Shown here piece after piece: positions 24,784-34,218 of a DNA stretch of 64,000 nt; position 1 is the first letter of the stretch; each line of letters begins with the position of its first letter. The notes beneath the pieces are model-generated. The model worked only from the letters and a program-made list of their open reading frames with translations, ran no database searches and was not told where the DNA came from. The DNA comes from Hymenobacter sp. BRD128. GTDB taxonomy: Bacteria; Bacteroidota; Bacteroidia; Cytophagales; Hymenobacteraceae. The DNA is taken from NCBI RefSeq assembly GCF_013256625.1, contig NZ_CP053908.1, positions 2,170,001 to 2,234,000 on the forward strand, in the 5' to 3' direction. The translations under genes were made by a program, and so were the position numbers.

Positions 24784-25935
24784 CTAGCGCCCGCCGGTGG
24801 GCTGCGTGAGCGAGGTAAAGCCGGCAAAGGTGTCGTCGCCGGGCACGCCGTAGGGCGCACCCCGGTCGCGCAGGGTAGCTAGCCGGGGCGTGCGGTAGTA
24901 GGCGCAGGCCGTTTCGATGCCGGGCCACACGGCGGGGTGCGCCGCGCAGTCGGCGCAGCTGCCAGGCGCGTGCTCCAGGGCGTCGAGCAGCTTCTCCCAG
25001 CCCACCCGCAGCTGCTGATTGTGCAGGGCGTAAAGCGTCGTGTCGCCACTTTGAATTCGCGCAATCTCGGCGGCGTTGGTGAGGCCGGTAAGGGTATATT
25101 GCGGGTGGTGGCAGTCGCGGTCGCACAGCTCCTTCACGTTGCCGCTAGGGTAAAATACCTGCGGCTGCACGGCCAGCGCGTAGCGGTAGCCGTGCTCATA
25201 CTCGGCCCGGTCCTCAAACCACACCCCCAGCGCCAGCTGGGCATAAGCGCCCGATACCTGCCAGTTATTCACCCAGTTGGTGCCGGCCGGCAATGGGTCT
25301 ACGTAATCGGTTTGCAGCTTTTTGAGAAAGCCGCTGAAGGCCGCTACGTCGGCGGCGGGCCAGCCTGCACCGGCTTTGCCTCTCGGCCGGTAGTAGCGAA
25401 TAATCTCGGCCGCCGCCACAAAAGTGGGCGCCACCCAGGCCGCCTCCAGGTAGGTTTGGCGAAACTCGGTGGGCGAGCCGTCGGGCTTGGGCGAGGTGCT
25501 GTAGCGCTGAAAATTACGGGCGTAGCCATCGAGCACCTGGCGCGCCTGGCGGGCATAGGTTGCCTCACCGGTAGTGGCCCAGCGCAGGGCGCAGGCGTAG
25601 GCCAGCTCCGCATCGCGCCGGATTTGGTCTTCGGTGGGGCTGCCGGCCCCAGCCACCGCATACACCACGCTCGGAAAAGTGGTGGGAATGGGATGTTTAG
25701 CCAGGTAATCAATTACCTGCTGAGCGCCAGCCAACCGGGCTTTGTCACCCGCTTTCAATTGGGCGGCTACTTGGTCGAGGCTAGCCTGGGTGTTGAGCAC
25801 GCCGGGGTGGCGGAAGGTAGCGGGTGGATTGCCCAAACGAAATGCTCGTTTTGCCTCGACTGACTTGACTTGAACTATCAGCAAAACCGGAATTGCCAGG
25901 CTGGCTAGCCATCCCGAAGAAGAATGTACGCTCAT
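24784..25935 (-). CDS. Alginate lyase-family secreted protein
   Basis: 383 residues. A signal peptide (SLAIPVLLIVQVKSVEA, cut near 28) is followed by an all-helical toroid as in PF05426 alginate lyases. Landmarks are FRHPGVLNTQASLDQV, SPTEFRQTYLEAAWVAP, NNWQVSGAYAQLALGVWF and YPSGNVKELCDRDCHHPQYT; the last carries the His region that shapes the active site. The family cleaves alginate or related uronate polymers by beta-elimination. There is no CAZyme cluster around it. A TAAGTTTG box four bases before the ATG fixes the start. Confidence 0.85.
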   Translation of the reverse strand: MSVHSSSGWLASLAIPVLLIVQVKSVEAKRAFRLGNPPATFRHPGVLNTQASLDQVAAQLKAGDKARLAGAQQVIDYLAKHPIPTTFPSVVYAVAGAGSPTEDQIRRDAELAYACALRWATTGEATYARQARQVLDGYARNFQRYSTSPKPDGSPTEFRQTYLEAAWVAPTFVAAAEIIRYYRPRGKAGAGWPAADVAAFSGFLKKLQTDYVDPLPAGTNWVNNWQVSGAYAQLALGVWFEDRAEYEHGYRYALAVQPQVFYPSGNVKELCDRDCHHPQYTLTGLTNAAEIARIQSGDTTLYALHNQQLRVGWEKLLDALEHAPGSCADCAAHPAVWPGIETACAYYRTPRLATLRDRGAPYGVPGDDTFAGFTSLTQPTGGR

Positions 25936-25939
25936 CGGG

Positions 25940-25947
25940 CAAACTTA
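25940..25947 (-). promoter_or_regulatory. -7 box TAAGTTTG of the alginate lyase gene
   Basis: Exact TAnnTTTG with a 4-base gap (CCCG) to the ATG at 25935. Confidence 0.7.
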
Positions 25948-26000
25948 AGCAACGCCCGCTGGCCGTAGCCAGCTTTGAGCGAGCGCTTTGCCTGAAATTC

Positions 26001-26039
26001 AAACGGCCCACCGGATGCTTCCTTCCGGTGGGCCGTTTG
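26001..26039. terminator. Terminator after mutS2
   Basis: AAACGGCCCACCGGA pairs with TCCGGTGGGCCGTTT around a short loop. It lies about 30 bases after the mutS2 stop on the minus strand. Confidence 0.85.
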
Positions 26040-26067
26040 CAAAAAGTGGGGCTAGTGAGCGGCTGCG

Positions 26068-28506
26068 CTACTTCAGCACGGCTAGGGTCACGCCGTCGCC
26101 GCCGCGGTCGGCGTGCTCGTCGCCCACGCTGGCCACGGCGCGGGTCTGGCGCAGGTAGTCGCGCACTACTTGGCGGAGCACACCGTTGCCGCGCCCGTGC
26201 AGAATTTTCATTTCCGGCACGCCAAACATTACCGCGTCATCGACATACGCCATGAGCTTGGTGAGGGCATCTTCGGCGCGCTCGCCGCGCAGGTCGAGCG
26301 TAGGGCTGAAGCCGGCCATGCGGCCGGTGAGGTCGAGGCTCTGGCCACCGGAGTTGGCGGCGGCCGTTTTGCGGGCGGCGGCTTCGCGCTCGCGCACTTC
26401 GGCGCGGCTCAGCTTTTCGAGCTGGCCGACTTTCACTAGCGTTTTCATGCCGCCGAAGAGCACCTCGGCGGTTTTGCCCTTCACGCTCACTACTTCGCCG
26501 TGGCCATCCTGACCCAGAATGGCCACGCGGTCGCCGGCCGCCAGGGTGCCGGCCTCGGCCAGCTCGCGGGTGGGGCGGGCTTTGGGCGGCTCGATTTGCA
26601 GCTCCTTGCGCACGAAAGTTTCGAGCTTCTCGCGAGCCTGCTTGGTGGTTTCCTTGTCGGCCTGCGAGCGACGGATTTCGCCGATGGTGGCCTCGATTTG
26701 CTGATTGGTGTCCTTGAGCAGCTTCTTGGCCTGGTGCTTGGCTTCGCGCAGGGTTTCGTTGCGGGTGTCGTCGAGGTGCTGCTTCAGTTCCTGGTAGTCC
26801 TGCGCGGCGCGCTTGAGGCGGCTTTGCTGCTTCTCCACGTCGCGCAGCTTGGTTTCGAGGTCGGTTTTGTCTTTTTCCAGTCCTTCGAGCAGGCGGTCGT
26901 AGCGGATTTTATCCTTGCCCACGAGCTGCGAGGCGCGTTCCACGAGCTGCCGGGGCAGGCCGATTTTACGGGCAATCTCGATGGCAAACGACGAGCCCGG
27001 CTTGCCGATTTCGAGGCGATAGAGCGGTTGCAGGCGCTCGGGGTCGTAGCGCATGGCGCCATTCACCAGGCCCTCAGTTTTCTCGGCAAAGTTCTTGAGG
27101 TTGGTGTAGTGCGTGGTTATCACGCCGAACGCGCGCTCGCGGTTGAGCTGCTCCAGCACGGCCTCGGCAATGGCGCCGCCCAGGCTAGGCTCGGTGCCGG
27201 TGCCAAACTCGTCAATCAGCACCAGGCTTTTCTTATTGGCCACGGTCACGAACTGCTTCATGGCCAGCAGGTGTGAGGAGTAAGTTGAAAGGTCATTTTC
27301 GAGGCTCTGCTCGTCGCCGATGTCGAGGAGAATATCCTCAAACATGCCGGCCTCGGAGTAGTCGTCGCACGGAATGAGCAGGCCGCATTGCAGCATGTAC
27401 TGCACCAGGCCCACCGTCTTCAGCGATACCGACTTACCGCCCGCGTTCGGCCCTGAAATGACCAGGATACGCTTTTCGGGCGTCAGCTCAATATCGAGCG
27501 GTACTACTGCGCGCTTCTCCGCGTCGGGGCCGGCGGCTTTGTTGTGCTCCTTGAAGGTGAGGGCCAGCACCGGGTGGCGCACGCCGCGCCAGCGCAGCAG
27601 CGGCCGGGCGCTGAGCTCAGGCAGCTGGGCGCCGAGCTCGCGGGCTAGCCGCGCTTTGGCCCGAATGAAGTCGAGCAGGCCCAGGTAGTTATAAGCCTTG
27701 CGCAGGTCGGGCAGGTGCGGGCGTAGCTGGTCGGTGAGGGCCGTGAGGATGCGAATCAGCTCGCGCTGGTAAGCGTTTTCGAGGTCCTTGATGTCGTTGT
27801 TCAGCTCAAACACCTCGGCTGGCTCGATGTAGACCGTTTGGCCCGAAGCGCTTTCGTCGTGGATGAGGCCGCGCACGCGGCGCTTGTGCTCGGCTATTAC
27901 AGGCAGCACCAGGCGCCCGCCCCGAATGGTAGGCTCGGCGTCGCCGGGTATCCAGCCCTCGCTCTTGGCGTGGCGCAGAATGCCGGCTAGCTGCTTGCGC
28001 AGCTGGCCCTGACGCTGAATCAGCTCCTGCCGAAGCTGGCGCAGCAGCGGCGAGGCGTCGTCGCGCACCTGGCCCTCGTCGTCCACGACTTTGTCGAGGC
28101 TAGCCAGCAAATTGCGGTCGGCCTGAATACCGATACCTAGCAAGCGCAGGCTAGGGTACAGCCCTTCGGGCGCCTGGGTGAAGAAAGTAAGCGCCGCCCG
28201 GATGGTGCGCAAGCTCATTTTGACCTCAAAAAAGGCGGCCACGTCGAGGTAGGCGCCGGGCAGCGAGGCGCGCTTGAGGTGCACGCGCACATCGTGGTAG
28301 TGCGCACCGGGAAAATCGCTGCCACTGTTCAGCAGCTGGGCAAATTCGTCGGTCTGGGCCAGCAGCTTGCTCAGCTGCTCGTGGTCGGTGACGAACTGCA
28401 TCTTGGCCACGTACTGCCGGCCGAGCGCCGATAGGCAAAGCTGCTCCAGCAGGTCGCGGAGGGTAGAAAAGCCAATCTTGGCTTCAAAATTCTGGGGTAC
28501 TAACAA
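26068..28506 (-). CDS. mutS2: Endonuclease MutS2
   Basis: 812 residues. There is no ATG at the family start; I take the TTG at 28506 (MLVPQNFEAKIGF). MutS2 lacks the mismatch-recognition domain of MutS, has the clamp/core and ATPase (Walker A GPNAGGKSVS, DIGDEQSLENDLSTYSSH, LIDEFGTGTEPSLGGA), a long coiled coil (about 500-640) and a C-terminal Smr nuclease domain (LDLRGERAEDAL, HGRGNGVLRQ). The family has been linked to restraining recombination and to splitting collided ribosomes. The gene stands alone. Confidence 0.95.
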   Translation of the reverse strand: MLVPQNFEAKIGFSTLRDLLEQLCLSALGRQYVAKMQFVTDHEQLSKLLAQTDEFAQLLNSGSDFPGAHYHDVRVHLKRASLPGAYLDVAAFFEVKMSLRTIRAALTFFTQAPEGLYPSLRLLGIGIQADRNLLASLDKVVDDEGQVRDDASPLLRQLRQELIQRQGQLRKQLAGILRHAKSEGWIPGDAEPTIRGGRLVLPVIAEHKRRVRGLIHDESASGQTVYIEPAEVFELNNDIKDLENAYQRELIRILTALTDQLRPHLPDLRKAYNYLGLLDFIRAKARLARELGAQLPELSARPLLRWRGVRHPVLALTFKEHNKAAGPDAEKRAVVPLDIELTPEKRILVISGPNAGGKSVSLKTVGLVQYMLQCGLLIPCDDYSEAGMFEDILLDIGDEQSLENDLSTYSSHLLAMKQFVTVANKKSLVLIDEFGTGTEPSLGGAIAEAVLEQLNRERAFGVITTHYTNLKNFAEKTEGLVNGAMRYDPERLQPLYRLEIGKPGSSFAIEIARKIGLPRQLVERASQLVGKDKIRYDRLLEGLEKDKTDLETKLRDVEKQQSRLKRAAQDYQELKQHLDDTRNETLREAKHQAKKLLKDTNQQIEATIGEIRRSQADKETTKQAREKLETFVRKELQIEPPKARPTRELAEAGTLAAGDRVAILGQDGHGEVVSVKGKTAEVLFGGMKTLVKVGQLEKLSRAEVREREAAARKTAAANSGGQSLDLTGRMAGFSPTLDLRGERAEDALTKLMAYVDDAVMFGVPEMKILHGRGNGVLRQVVRDYLRQTRAVASVGDEHADRGGDGVTLAVLK

Positions 28507-28667
28507 ATCGAATACAGGCGGGGATATGGACTAACTGGCCGCGAAGGTAAAACAGCAAACGGGGCGGGAAGATTCGCGCTAATACCAATAGCTTTACCGG
28601 GCGCCCTATCGGATTAGCAAGGCTAGCTCTCCTGATTAGCTAGCCTACTATCCCCCACACGCGCTGG

Positions 28668-29033
28668 CTAGCTACTTCGCGAACCAGTAGGTTTCTCCAG
28701 CTTCTGCCACAGCAGGTTAAATTCCTGCGCTTCTACTATTTGGTAATCGTCCACTAAAAACTCCCGGTCAGAGTCAGTCCACAGCCCCATGTTACGGTCG
28801 GTAGGTGCGTGCAAGATAGGCTCGCCCTGCGCATCGAAGCCAATTTCGCGCTCGGCGCGGCCATCTTCTACCTCGACGAGCCAGTAAGCTACGTCGTCGC
28901 TTTTCTTGCCGTAATCGGGGCTACCCTTGGGCACCCACCATAGAATAAGCCGCACCAAAAAATACAGCATTCTCTGGGTTAGCGAAGGCGTCGTGGCACG
29001 TATTTCCGGTACTTTTATGATGGCTGCGGACAT
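28668..29033 (-). CDS. Hypothetical protein with one possible membrane segment
   Basis: 121 residues from the ATG at 29033. A hydrophobic stretch (MLYFLVRLILWWVP, about 22-35) is followed by a soluble, acidic tail (YWLVEVEDGRAEREIGFD, REFLVDDYQIV). I do not recognise a family. The tail looks like a small beta-rich domain. It sits between mutS2 and a TIGR02757 gene on the same strand. Confidence 0.65.
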   Translation of the reverse strand: MSAAIIKVPEIRATTPSLTQRMLYFLVRLILWWVPKGSPDYGKKSDDVAYWLVEVEDGRAEREIGFDAQGEPILHAPTDRNMGLWTDSDREFLVDDYQIVEAQEFNLLWQKLEKPTGSRSS

Positions 29034-29080
29034 ATGCTGGGGTTTCTCAAGTCAAATGGCAAGCTAGAGCCTACTACACA

Positions 29081-29839
29081 TTACCCCACGCCCTCCCCAA
29101 ACAGCGCAAAATCGTACTTCACCGGGTCACTAGGGTCGAGCAGGCGCAGGTTAGCGGTGAGCTCTTCGGCGGCTTGCCAGTCTACTTTTTCGCGCTTCAG
29201 CAACCCTAGCAGGCGGGCCTGGCGCTCGACGTGCACATCGATGGGGCATATTAATTCACTCGGGGCAATGCGGCGCCAGAGGCCGAAATCGACGCCGTTA
29301 GTATCGCGGCGCACCAGCCAGCGCAAGTACATATTGAGGCGCTTGCAGACCGAGCCGCGGGCGGGCGTGGCCACGTGCTTGCGGGTGCGGGCCGGCGCAT
29401 CGGGCAGGCTGAAGAATAGGTCGTGGAAGTTTATCAATCGCTCGCGCATGGTGGCGCCGTGCAGAAAGGCATCTTCGAGGGAAGTGTGACTTTTGTAGAA
29501 CCAGCGCAGCCAGTGCACGAAGTAGAGCAAGTCGGTATCGCAGAACGTGCGGTGGCAGAAGCCGAGCAGCTTCTTCAGGTCGTCGTCGTGGTGTTGGGTG
29601 ATGAACTGGTAGGGCGCATCGTCCATACGCGTCATCAATTCCGCCGTTTTCTTCAGAATGGTGGGGCGCTGGCCCCAGGCCAGCAGCGCGGCGAAAAGCC
29701 CGCTGATTTCAATATCCTGCAACCGCGTGTAGCGGTGCGGAATGCTGACGGGGTCTTTGGCCAGAAACGCCGGCTGGTTGTGGCGGTCGGCGCGCTCGTT
29801 GAGCAGGGCGCGGAGATTATTTACTTTAACAGTATCCAT
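29081..29839 (-). CDS. TIGR02757 family protein (DUF2400)
   Basis: 252 residues. Landmarks of TIGR02757 are FAALLAWGQRPTILKK, LYFVHWLRWFYKSH, MYLRWLVRRDTNGVDFGLW and ICPIDVHVERQARLLGLL. The last, with its conserved aspartate, and the helix arrangement suggest kinship with helix-hairpin-helix DNA glycosylases of the Nth/OGG1 kind. That kinship is inference, and the biological role is not established as far as I know. It lies next to a palindromic repeat that ends six bases before the stretch preceding its start. Confidence 0.85.
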   Translation of the reverse strand: MDTVKVNNLRALLNERADRHNQPAFLAKDPVSIPHRYTRLQDIEISGLFAALLAWGQRPTILKKTAELMTRMDDAPYQFITQHHDDDLKKLLGFCHRTFCDTDLLYFVHWLRWFYKSHTSLEDAFLHGATMRERLINFHDLFFSLPDAPARTRKHVATPARGSVCKRLNMYLRWLVRRDTNGVDFGLWRRIAPSELICPIDVHVERQARLLGLLKREKVDWQAAEELTANLRLLDPSDPVKYDFALFGEGVG

Positions 29840-29845
29840 AAAATA

Positions 29846-29943
29846 CGTTTGTCATTGCGAGCGCAGCGCAGCAATCGCAGCAGAACGACCCACTCGGGTG
29901 TCGTGCAGGTGCGATTGCTGCGCTGCGCTCGCAATGACAAACG
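29846..29943. repeat. GTCATTGCGAGCGCAGCG palindromic repeat (REP-like)
   Basis: Arms 29846-29879 and 29910-29943 are exact reverse complements over 34 bases (loop 30). The core TCATTGCGAGCGCAGCGCAG is a type of repeat I recall from intergenic regions of many bacteria. It lies just upstream of the TIGR02757 start and downstream of the LysM gene's stop. Confidence 0.9.
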
Positions 29944-29976
29944 AGGCTAATTGGCGCGGTTCAAGAATGGGGGTCC

Positions 29977-30912
29977 CTACGGCACGTAGCTCGTCTCGAC
30001 CCGAAATTTGGCGTCGGCGGTGCCGAGCTTTTGCACGGCGCGGGGCGAGAGGCGCACCAGGATGTTCTCATTCTCGCCGGTATCGGGTAGCGTGCCGATG
30101 ACGCGCACGTACACCGACTGGCCGTTCATCTGGTTTTTGACCTGCATGATGGTACCGACGGGCGCCGTTTTGTGCAGGGCCAGGTACTTGTCGGTGCCGT
30201 TGTTGGGAATGACGGAGGCGATGCCCACGTCAGTTTTGCGCTGCACCAGCTCGCTGGCGTGGGTGGGCGCTTTGGTTTCGACGGCTTCCTCACGCTTTTC
30301 GGCGGGGGTGGCGGGCGTCACGGTAGCTATCTGGGCCGGGGCAGCGGGATTCACCTTGGGCGCGGGCGGCTCGGGGGCGGCGGGGCGCGCGGCGGCCGGG
30401 GCGGGGCTAGCCGCTACCGGCGCGGCGTCGGCACCGGCGGCGCGCAGCTGCAGCTCCTGGCCCACGCGCACCGCGCCGCCAGCCGGCAGGTGGTTGAGCA
30501 GAATCAGCTCGGCGGGCGCGAGATTGAAGCGGCGGGCAATGCCAAACAATGTTTCGCCCTTGGCCACGGTGTAGTGCTCGGGCACGGCAGCCGAGGTGGC
30601 GGCGGGCAGCCTAGCCGGCGGGGCCACCGCCGTAGGCCGGGCCGCCCCGCCGCGCGGAATGAGCACCACCTCGCCAATGCCCAGGCCGTTTTTGAGCTGC
30701 GGGTTGGCCGCCGCAATCTGGTCGACCGACACGTGGTAGCGGCGGCCCAAGGCAAACATAGTTTCGCCCTGGGCCACGCGGTGGCGCACGAAGCGCTGGC
30801 CATTGCGGGTTTCCTGGCCAATGGAATCGGTAGGCAGCCGGTGGCTAGCGGGCAGGGTGGCCAGCGGGCCATGCAGCGAATTCAGTATCAACAACGAAGC
30901 GAGCAGACTCAT
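29977..30912 (-). CDS. Exported LysM protein with an RlpA/DPBB-like C-terminus
   Basis: 311 residues from the ATG at 30912; the TTG at 30924 is rejected. A signal peptide (about 1-25) is followed by two LysM domains (HRVAQGETMFALGRRYHVSV near 45 and YTVAKGETLFGIARRFNLAP near 115), which bind peptidoglycan, then a Pro/Ala-rich linker. The end (VGIASVIPNNGTDKYLALHK, NQMNGQSVYVRVIGTLPDT) has the double-psi beta-barrel signature of RlpA-like lytic proteins, but I cannot see the catalytic Asp and His clearly. Likely a periplasmic or cell-surface wall protein. It diverges from kdsB. Confidence 0.85.
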   Translation of the reverse strand: MSLLASLLILNSLHGPLATLPASHRLPTDSIGQETRNGQRFVRHRVAQGETMFALGRRYHVSVDQIAAANPQLKNGLGIGEVVLIPRGGAARPTAVAPPARLPAATSAAVPEHYTVAKGETLFGIARRFNLAPAELILLNHLPAGGAVRVGQELQLRAAGADAAPVAASPAPAAARPAAPEPPAPKVNPAAPAQIATVTPATPAEKREEAVETKAPTHASELVQRKTDVGIASVIPNNGTDKYLALHKTAPVGTIMQVKNQMNGQSVYVRVIGTLPDTGENENILVRLSPRAVQKLGTADAKFRVETSYVP

Positions 30913-31116
30913 GCGCAGAAGCAAGGCTAAAGGTGTACCAAAACCGGCCGGCGGCCGGCCCCGGCCCAGGGCCAGCGGTAGGCAAAGTAAATACCCAGCG
31001 GCCGGGCAGCCCTAGTTTAGGGGCCGGAAACTGGTTTGGGCGCACCGCCGGCCGGCTGCCCGCCGGCCGCCCTCAACGCCGCCGGCCGCCTGTTCATTGC
31101 TCGTTGCTTGTTTTCT

Positions 31117-31869
31117 ATGTCCGCTCTCGGTATTATTCCGGCCCGTTTTGCCTCCTCCCGCCTGCCCGGCAAACCCCTCGTAGACCTGGGCGGCCGCACC
31201 ATGATTGAGCGCGTGGTAGCGCAAGCGCGGCGGGCCAGGCTAGCCCGCGTGGTGGTAGCCACCGACGACGAGCGCATCCTCGACCACGTGCGCGGCTTTG
31301 GGGGCGAGGCCGTGCTCACGCGCGCCGACCACCCCAGCGGCACCGACCGCGTGTGGGAGGCGTTTGACTTGCTGGGCCGGCCTGGCGGGTTTAATTGCAT
31401 CGTCAATATTCAGGGCGATGAGCCGTTTATTCACCCGGCGCAGATAAACGCCTTAGTGGACTTGTTTGCCCAGCGGCCCACGCCGGCCATTGCCACGCTC
31501 ATCAAACCGGTGCTTACGGACGAAGAATTATTCAGTCCCCACTTGCCCAAAGTAGTGGTGAACCAGTTTGGGCGGGCAATGTATTTCAGCCGGTACCCCC
31601 TGCCCTACCAGCGCCAGCACCCTAGCCACGAGTGGCTAGCCCATCATCAGTATTACCGGCACCTGGGCTTGTATGCCTACGACCCCGAAACTTTAGGGGA
31701 GCTTACGTTGCTACCGCCGTCGCGGCTGGAACTATCTGAGAGCCTGGAGCAACTGCGCTGGCTCGAAGCCGAATATCCCATCCAGACGGTTATCACTGAG
31801 CTCGACGCCTTTGGCATCGACACGCCCGAGGATGTGGCGCGGGCGCGCCAGCGGCTGGGGGCTGGCTAG
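31117..31869 (+). CDS. kdsB: 3-deoxy-manno-octulosonate cytidylyltransferase (CMP-Kdo synthetase)
   Basis: 250 residues from the ATG at 31117; the open frame to 31036 runs through a palindromic GC-rich spacer and is rejected. KdsB activates Kdo with CTP for lipopolysaccharide inner-core assembly. Landmarks are IPARFASSRLPGKPL, HPSGTDRVWEA, VNIQGDEPFIHPAQ and FSRYPLPYQR. Length is normal. Together with the heptose kinase at 47.1 kb it shows a Gram-negative outer membrane. It overlaps no other gene and ends 7 bases before the convergent CCA-adding enzyme. Confidence 0.95.
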   Translation: MSALGIIPARFASSRLPGKPLVDLGGRTMIERVVAQARRARLARVVVATDDERILDHVRGFGGEAVLTRADHPSGTDRVWEAFDLLGRPGGFNCIVNIQGDEPFIHPAQINALVDLFAQRPTPAIATLIKPVLTDEELFSPHLPKVVVNQFGRAMYFSRYPLPYQRQHPSHEWLAHHQYYRHLGLYAYDPETLGELTLLPPSRLELSESLEQLRWLEAEYPIQTVITELDAFGIDTPEDVARARQRLGAG

Positions 31870-31876
31870 CCCACCG

Positions 31877-33301
31877 CTAGGCCTGCGCGCCCGGGGCTAG
31901 CCCCAGCGCCGCGCCGCGGCGCAGCAGCAGCGCGTAGGCCGGCTCCCACTCGTTGGGCACTTCGCCTTCCAGAATGGCTTCGAGCACGGCTTCCTTCAGC
32001 TCGCCTACCTGGCGCGAGGGCTTGAGGCCGAAGGTTTCCATAATGACCTCGCCGGTGATGACGGGCTTGAAGTTGCGCAGATGGTCCTTGGCCTCAATTT
32101 CGCGCAGCTTTTCTTCTACCACGTCGAAATTCTGGAGGTAGCGGGCCTTGCGCTGGTGGTCCTTGCTGGTAATATCGGCCCGGCACAGCACCAGGAGGCG
32201 GTCGATGTCGTCGCCGGCCTCGAAGAGCAGGCGGCGCACCGCCGAGTCGGTCACGATTTCCTTGCTCAGCGCAATGGGCCGCAGGTGCAGGCGCACCAGC
32301 TTCTGCACCAGGCGCATCTCCTCCCCTAGCGGCAGCTTGAGGTCGGTAAAAATGCCTGGCACCCAGCGCGCGCCCTTGTCCTCGTGGCCGTGAAAGGTCC
32401 AGCCTACTTTAGGGTCGTAGCGCTTGGTGGCGGGCTTGGCGATGTCGTGCAGGATGGCGGCCCAGCGCAGCCACAGGTCACCCCCGGCAGCCGCCACGTT
32501 ATCAAGCACTTGCAGGGTATGATAAAAATTATCCTTGTGGGCGTGGTTACCCACTTTTTCTACGCCGTGCAGCAGCGCCATCTTCGGAAAGATGAGCTGC
32601 AATAGGCCGGTCTGCAACAGCAGCTTGAAGCCGTAGCTGGGCACCGGCGACTCAACTATCTTATTGAGCTCAATGGTGATACGCTCCTGCGACACGATTT
32701 TGATGCGCTCCTTATTGCGGCCGATGGCGTCGTAGGTATCGGGCTCAATATCAAAGTTGAGCTGCGAGGCGAAGCGGATGGCGCGCAGCATGCGCAGCGG
32801 GTCGTCGGAGAACGTGATATCGGGCCCCAGCGGCGTGCGGATGGTCTTGCTAGCCAGGTCCTTCATGCCGTCGTAGCGGTCCACGAGCGCGCCGAAGTCC
32901 TCGGCGTTGAGGCTCAGGCCCAGCGCGTTGATGGTGAAGTCGCGGCGGGCCAGGTCGTCTTCCAGGGTGCCGGCCTCTACCTCGGGCTTGCGGCTTTCGG
33001 CGCGGTAGCTTTCCCGGCGGGCGCCCACAAACTCGATTTCGCCGGCCTCCTCGGTGGGCAGCATGGCGGTGCCGAAGTTCTTAAACACCGTGACGCGGCC
33101 CCGGCCCGGCAGCCGCCGGCCCACCGCCTGGGCTAGCCGGATGCCGTCGCCCACCGTCACCACGTCAATGTCCTTGCTGCTGCGCTTTAAGGCCAGGTCG
33201 CGCACGTAGCCGCCGATGACGTAGGCTGGCTGGCCCAACTCGTGGGCGGCCTCGGCAATGGTACGGAAGATGGGCAAATCGGGCAGCGTGGGCGTGGTCA
33301 T
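31877..33301 (-). CDS. CCA-adding tRNA nucleotidyltransferase with HD domain
   Basis: 474 residues. The head domain has GGYVRDLALKRSSKDIDVV with the two metal aspartates in DID, then RRDFTINALGLS. The HD phosphohydrolase-like domain has NHAHKDNFYHTLQVL and ILHDIAKPATKRY. The domain set is that of bacterial class II enzymes that build or repair the 3' CCA of tRNA, although the related poly(A) polymerases cannot be separated by eye. The start is at the ATG at 33301, with a GAACTTTG box five bases upstream. The tail PGAQA is short. The gene faces kdsB. Confidence 0.92.
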   Translation of the reverse strand: MTTPTLPDLPIFRTIAEAAHELGQPAYVIGGYVRDLALKRSSKDIDVVTVGDGIRLAQAVGRRLPGRGRVTVFKNFGTAMLPTEEAGEIEFVGARRESYRAESRKPEVEAGTLEDDLARRDFTINALGLSLNAEDFGALVDRYDGMKDLASKTIRTPLGPDITFSDDPLRMLRAIRFASQLNFDIEPDTYDAIGRNKERIKIVSQERITIELNKIVESPVPSYGFKLLLQTGLLQLIFPKMALLHGVEKVGNHAHKDNFYHTLQVLDNVAAAGGDLWLRWAAILHDIAKPATKRYDPKVGWTFHGHEDKGARWVPGIFTDLKLPLGEEMRLVQKLVRLHLRPIALSKEIVTDSAVRRLLFEAGDDIDRLLVLCRADITSKDHQRKARYLQNFDVVEEKLREIEAKDHLRNFKPVITGEVIMETFGLKPSRQVGELKEAVLEAILEGEVPNEWEPAYALLLRRGAALGLAPGAQA

Positions 33302-33306
33302 GGCGG

Positions 33307-33314
33307 CAAAGTTC
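33307..33314 (-). promoter_or_regulatory. -7 box GAACTTTG of the CCA-adding enzyme gene
   Basis: One base from TAnnTTTG, five bases before the ATG at 33301. Confidence 0.5.
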
Positions 33315-33517
33315 GGGCGCAGCGGCGGTTAGTGCCGCTATACGAGGCCAACTCTTCTGCCCGGGCGCTACCAGCCCGGGCTAGCCAAGCACCGGGCACT
33401 ACTGCTGCGCCACCCGCGAGCCAGCCGCTGCGGGAGCCTACTACCAAAGCAGTTACCGGCCGCGCAAGCCCTTGCTATTTCATGCAAAATCCCTTATGCT
33501 CCCGCTTACTTTCCACC

Positions 33518-34209
33518 ATGAATTGCTACTTCGCTCGCCTGCTGGGGCTAGGGCTGGTTGGGCTGCTCGGCCTGGGGGCTGCGCCAAAAACGACGCTACG
33601 CCTTCGGCCACCTCCACCACAGGCACGCCGCCGCCCAACCTGCACACTCAGGCAAATAGCGCCCTGGTGCGCCCCCGGCTCATCAACATTTCTGCGTGCC
33701 AGAACCCGACCGTGACGGGCTGCACTTGCCTGCACGGCCACGGCCTTTCAATTGGCAGCGAAACTTCTTTGGGCATTAATACCCTGACAGTCAGCAACTA
33801 TGTCTTCACCAATACTGATAATGGCATCCGCATCAAGTCGGCGCCCGGCCTGGGGGGACTGCTGCAAAACGTCAGCTACAGCAACATCACCACGACGAAC
33901 GTTAAGAAACCGCTCGTGCTAAACAGGGCGTATGCGCTTAACCCGAATAATACGCACCCAACCGACATCCCGAGCGTGGTGGGCATGGCCCTCGACCACC
34001 TCACCGTGACCGGCGCCCAAAACGCCGGTAGTCTGGTGGGGCTAGCCACGCTGCCCATCCAAAACCTGCCGCTATCCAACCTCACTATCTCGGCCAAAAC
34101 CGGCCTGGTTATGCAGCATGCTACCGGGGTTGTGCTCAGCAATTGGGTTATCAACGTGGCGAGCGGCAAGCTCATTAGCACCCAGAACGTGCAGGGCACG
34201 GGCTTTTAG
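33518..34209 (+). pseudogene. GH28 (polygalacturonase-like) lipoprotein gene, deleted and frame-broken
   Basis: The ATG at 33518 begins a signal sequence (LLGLGLVGLLGLG); adding one G to the G5 run at 33574-33578 gives LGLGGCAKND, a lipobox, and joins it to the second frame, which ends at 34209. That frame has VRPRLINISACQN, then GCTCLHGHGLSIGSET and DNGIRIKSAPGLGGL, the GH28 beta-helix landmarks. Between TVTG and HGHGLSIG about 80 residues are missing, among them the catalytic aspartates. So even with the frame repaired, this is a dead enzyme, once a pectin-type hydrolase. Confidence 0.8.
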
Positions 34210-34218
34210 CCGCCGCGC

